DNA of 64,000 nt from Hyphomicrobiales bacterium (GTDB lineage Bacteria; Pseudomonadota; Alphaproteobacteria; Rhizobiales; Beijerinckiaceae): contig CAKNFP010000002.1 in NCBI GenBank assembly GCA_930633525.1, forward strand, positions 1,612,001-1,676,000, read 5' to 3'. The notes beneath the pieces were generated by a model, which saw only the letters and a list, made by a program, of their open reading frames with translations, ran no database searches and was not told the DNA's origin. A program made the translations under genes and the position numbers. This document shows positions 63,393-64,000 of the stretch, piece by piece (position 1 is the stretch's first letter; each line of letters opens with the position of its first letter).

Positions 63393-64000
63393 TCAGCCTG
63401 GGTAATCGATAATCGCATCCTGCTGGCGCAATGCCTGCTTGATACGGCCGGCATCAAGAGCACGCGGTTCCTCGGAGGTTGCTGCGGCGATCGCCGCGGC
63501 GACGCCAGCGGCGTGGCCCATTGCGGCGCAGGTCGCACCAACCCGGGCTGAACCAAGCGCCTCTCGGTCGGCTGAGAAGCAGCGTCCCGCTACGAGCAAC
63601 CCGTTCACGCTGGTTGGCAGCAGGGACCGATATGGAATGCGATAGGGCAGGGGCACGTACATGGCGTGATGGCCGATGGCGTCCGTCGTGGGGTGCACGT
63701 CGATCGGCCAGCAGCCGAGTGCGATCCCATCGTCAAAATCCGTGCGGCCAAGAATATCTTCGGCTTTCAGCGTATAGACGCCCTCCAGCCTCCGCGTTTC
63801 CCGAATCCCGATCTGCGTGCTCGTCTGGATAAGCCGCCCCGCGGCAAAACCGGGCACGTGCCTTACGAAATAATCGACGATTTCCGCGGTTTCACGACGG
63901 CCTGCGAGTTCGGCCCTTGTGAGTTCCGACGCAACGGAGGCATCGCCGGTTATCCGTGTCGCGTTCACCCAGATCACATCCGTGTCGAGGCCGCCAAACC
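63393..64000 (-). CDS. FAD-dependent oxidoreductase (FAD_oxidored family), N-terminus beyond window
   Basis: C-terminal 202 residues of a protein related to the one at 752-2149. Shared words are [23 protein letters not shown] (counterpart LTAEDVLEARKRDDG), [20 protein letters not shown] and [12 protein letters not shown]. The frame is open to the last base of the window, so no start is seen; the internal GTG near 63977 is not the start because coding sequence continues upstream. It is first in the minus-strand unit with the polyol dehydrogenase, and its substrate is likely related to that pathway. Confidence 0.88.
   Translation of the reverse strand, partial: FGGLDTDVIWVNATRITGDASVASELTRAELAGRRETAEIVDYFVRHVPGFAAGRLIQTSTQIGIRETRRLEGVYTLKAEDILGRTDFDDGIALGCWPIDVHPTTDAIGHHAMYVPLPYRIPYRSLLPTSVNGLLVAGRCFSADREALGSARVGATCAAMGHAAGVAAAIAAATSEEPRALDAGRIKQALRQQDAIIDYPG

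Noticed and set aside
1..64000. Mobile elements, CRISPR arrays, tRNA or rRNA genes
   Set aside because: I looked for transposase or integrase motifs, regular repeat-spacer patterns and tRNA-like cloverleaf sequence in the gaps and found none that I could support by eye.

Overview
The window is GC-rich, gene-dense, and organised almost entirely as catabolic operons, each with its own ABC importer and local regulator. This style, together with the IlvD/Edd dehydratase, CUT1 and PAAT importers, SMP-30 lactonase, ROK/IclR/GntR regulators and a YkuD L,D-transpeptidase, suggests an alphaproteobacterium of the Hyphomicrobiales (Rhizobiales) type. That placement is inference. I see no IS element, integrase, CRISPR array, rRNA or tRNA.

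Layout. (1) 1-9094 (+): the end of a MalK-like ATPase, then a tightly coupled oxidation operon: FAD oxidoreductase, a GMC flavoprotein with a fused gluconate-dehydrogenase gamma domain, aldehyde dehydrogenase, SGNH esterase, IlvD/Edd dehydratase and a DapA-like aldolase. It reads as a non-phosphorylative sugar or polyol route ending in 2-keto-3-deoxy acid cleavage. (2) 9339-13163 (-): enolase-superfamily dehydratase, RraA-like lyase, 2-hydroxyacid dehydrogenase and a GntR regulator, a second sugar-acid route converging on the first. (3) 13486-16456 (+): a complete polar amino-acid-type ABC importer divergent from gntR. (4) 16675-23855 (+): TetR regulator, three SDRs, acyl-CoA dehydrogenase, acyl-CoA synthetase and an APH-like kinase, with three matching palindromic sites that look like one TetR regulon. 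(5) 24046-31623 (+): a five-gene peptide/nickel-type ABC importer, a two-repeat alpha/beta-barrel protein of unknown function and a PIG3-like quinone oxidoreductase. (6) 32128-36161 (+): a CUT1 sugar importer without ATPase, plus an SMP-30 lactonase. (7) 36275-39266 (+): MarR, MFS carrier and thiolase, with a matching operator before marR and before the MFS gene. (8) 39820-40821 (-): L,D-transpeptidase, the only housekeeping-type gene. (9) 41022-55337: two divergent arms. The minus arm holds a peptide-type importer with a fused double ATPase, DAO-family oxidase, SDR, AldA-like aldehyde dehydrogenase and a Rid protein. The plus arm holds hydantoinase/oxoprolinase A and B and an IclR regulator. 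I read it as one locus for a cyclic amide or hydantoin-like compound. (10) 55413-64000: ROK repressor, CUT1 importer without ATPase, TIM-barrel isomerase, Gfo/Idh/MocA dehydrogenase, polyol dehydrogenase and the C-terminal part of a second FAD oxidoreductase related to the one at 752.

The most informative unexplained structure is regulatory: repeated palindromes in promoter gaps allow a regulator to be proposed for at least five transcription units. The best candidate for an under-described system is the hydantoinase-DAO-Rid-importer locus. All functions are read from motifs and context by eye; no search was run, and substrate assignments are hypotheses.
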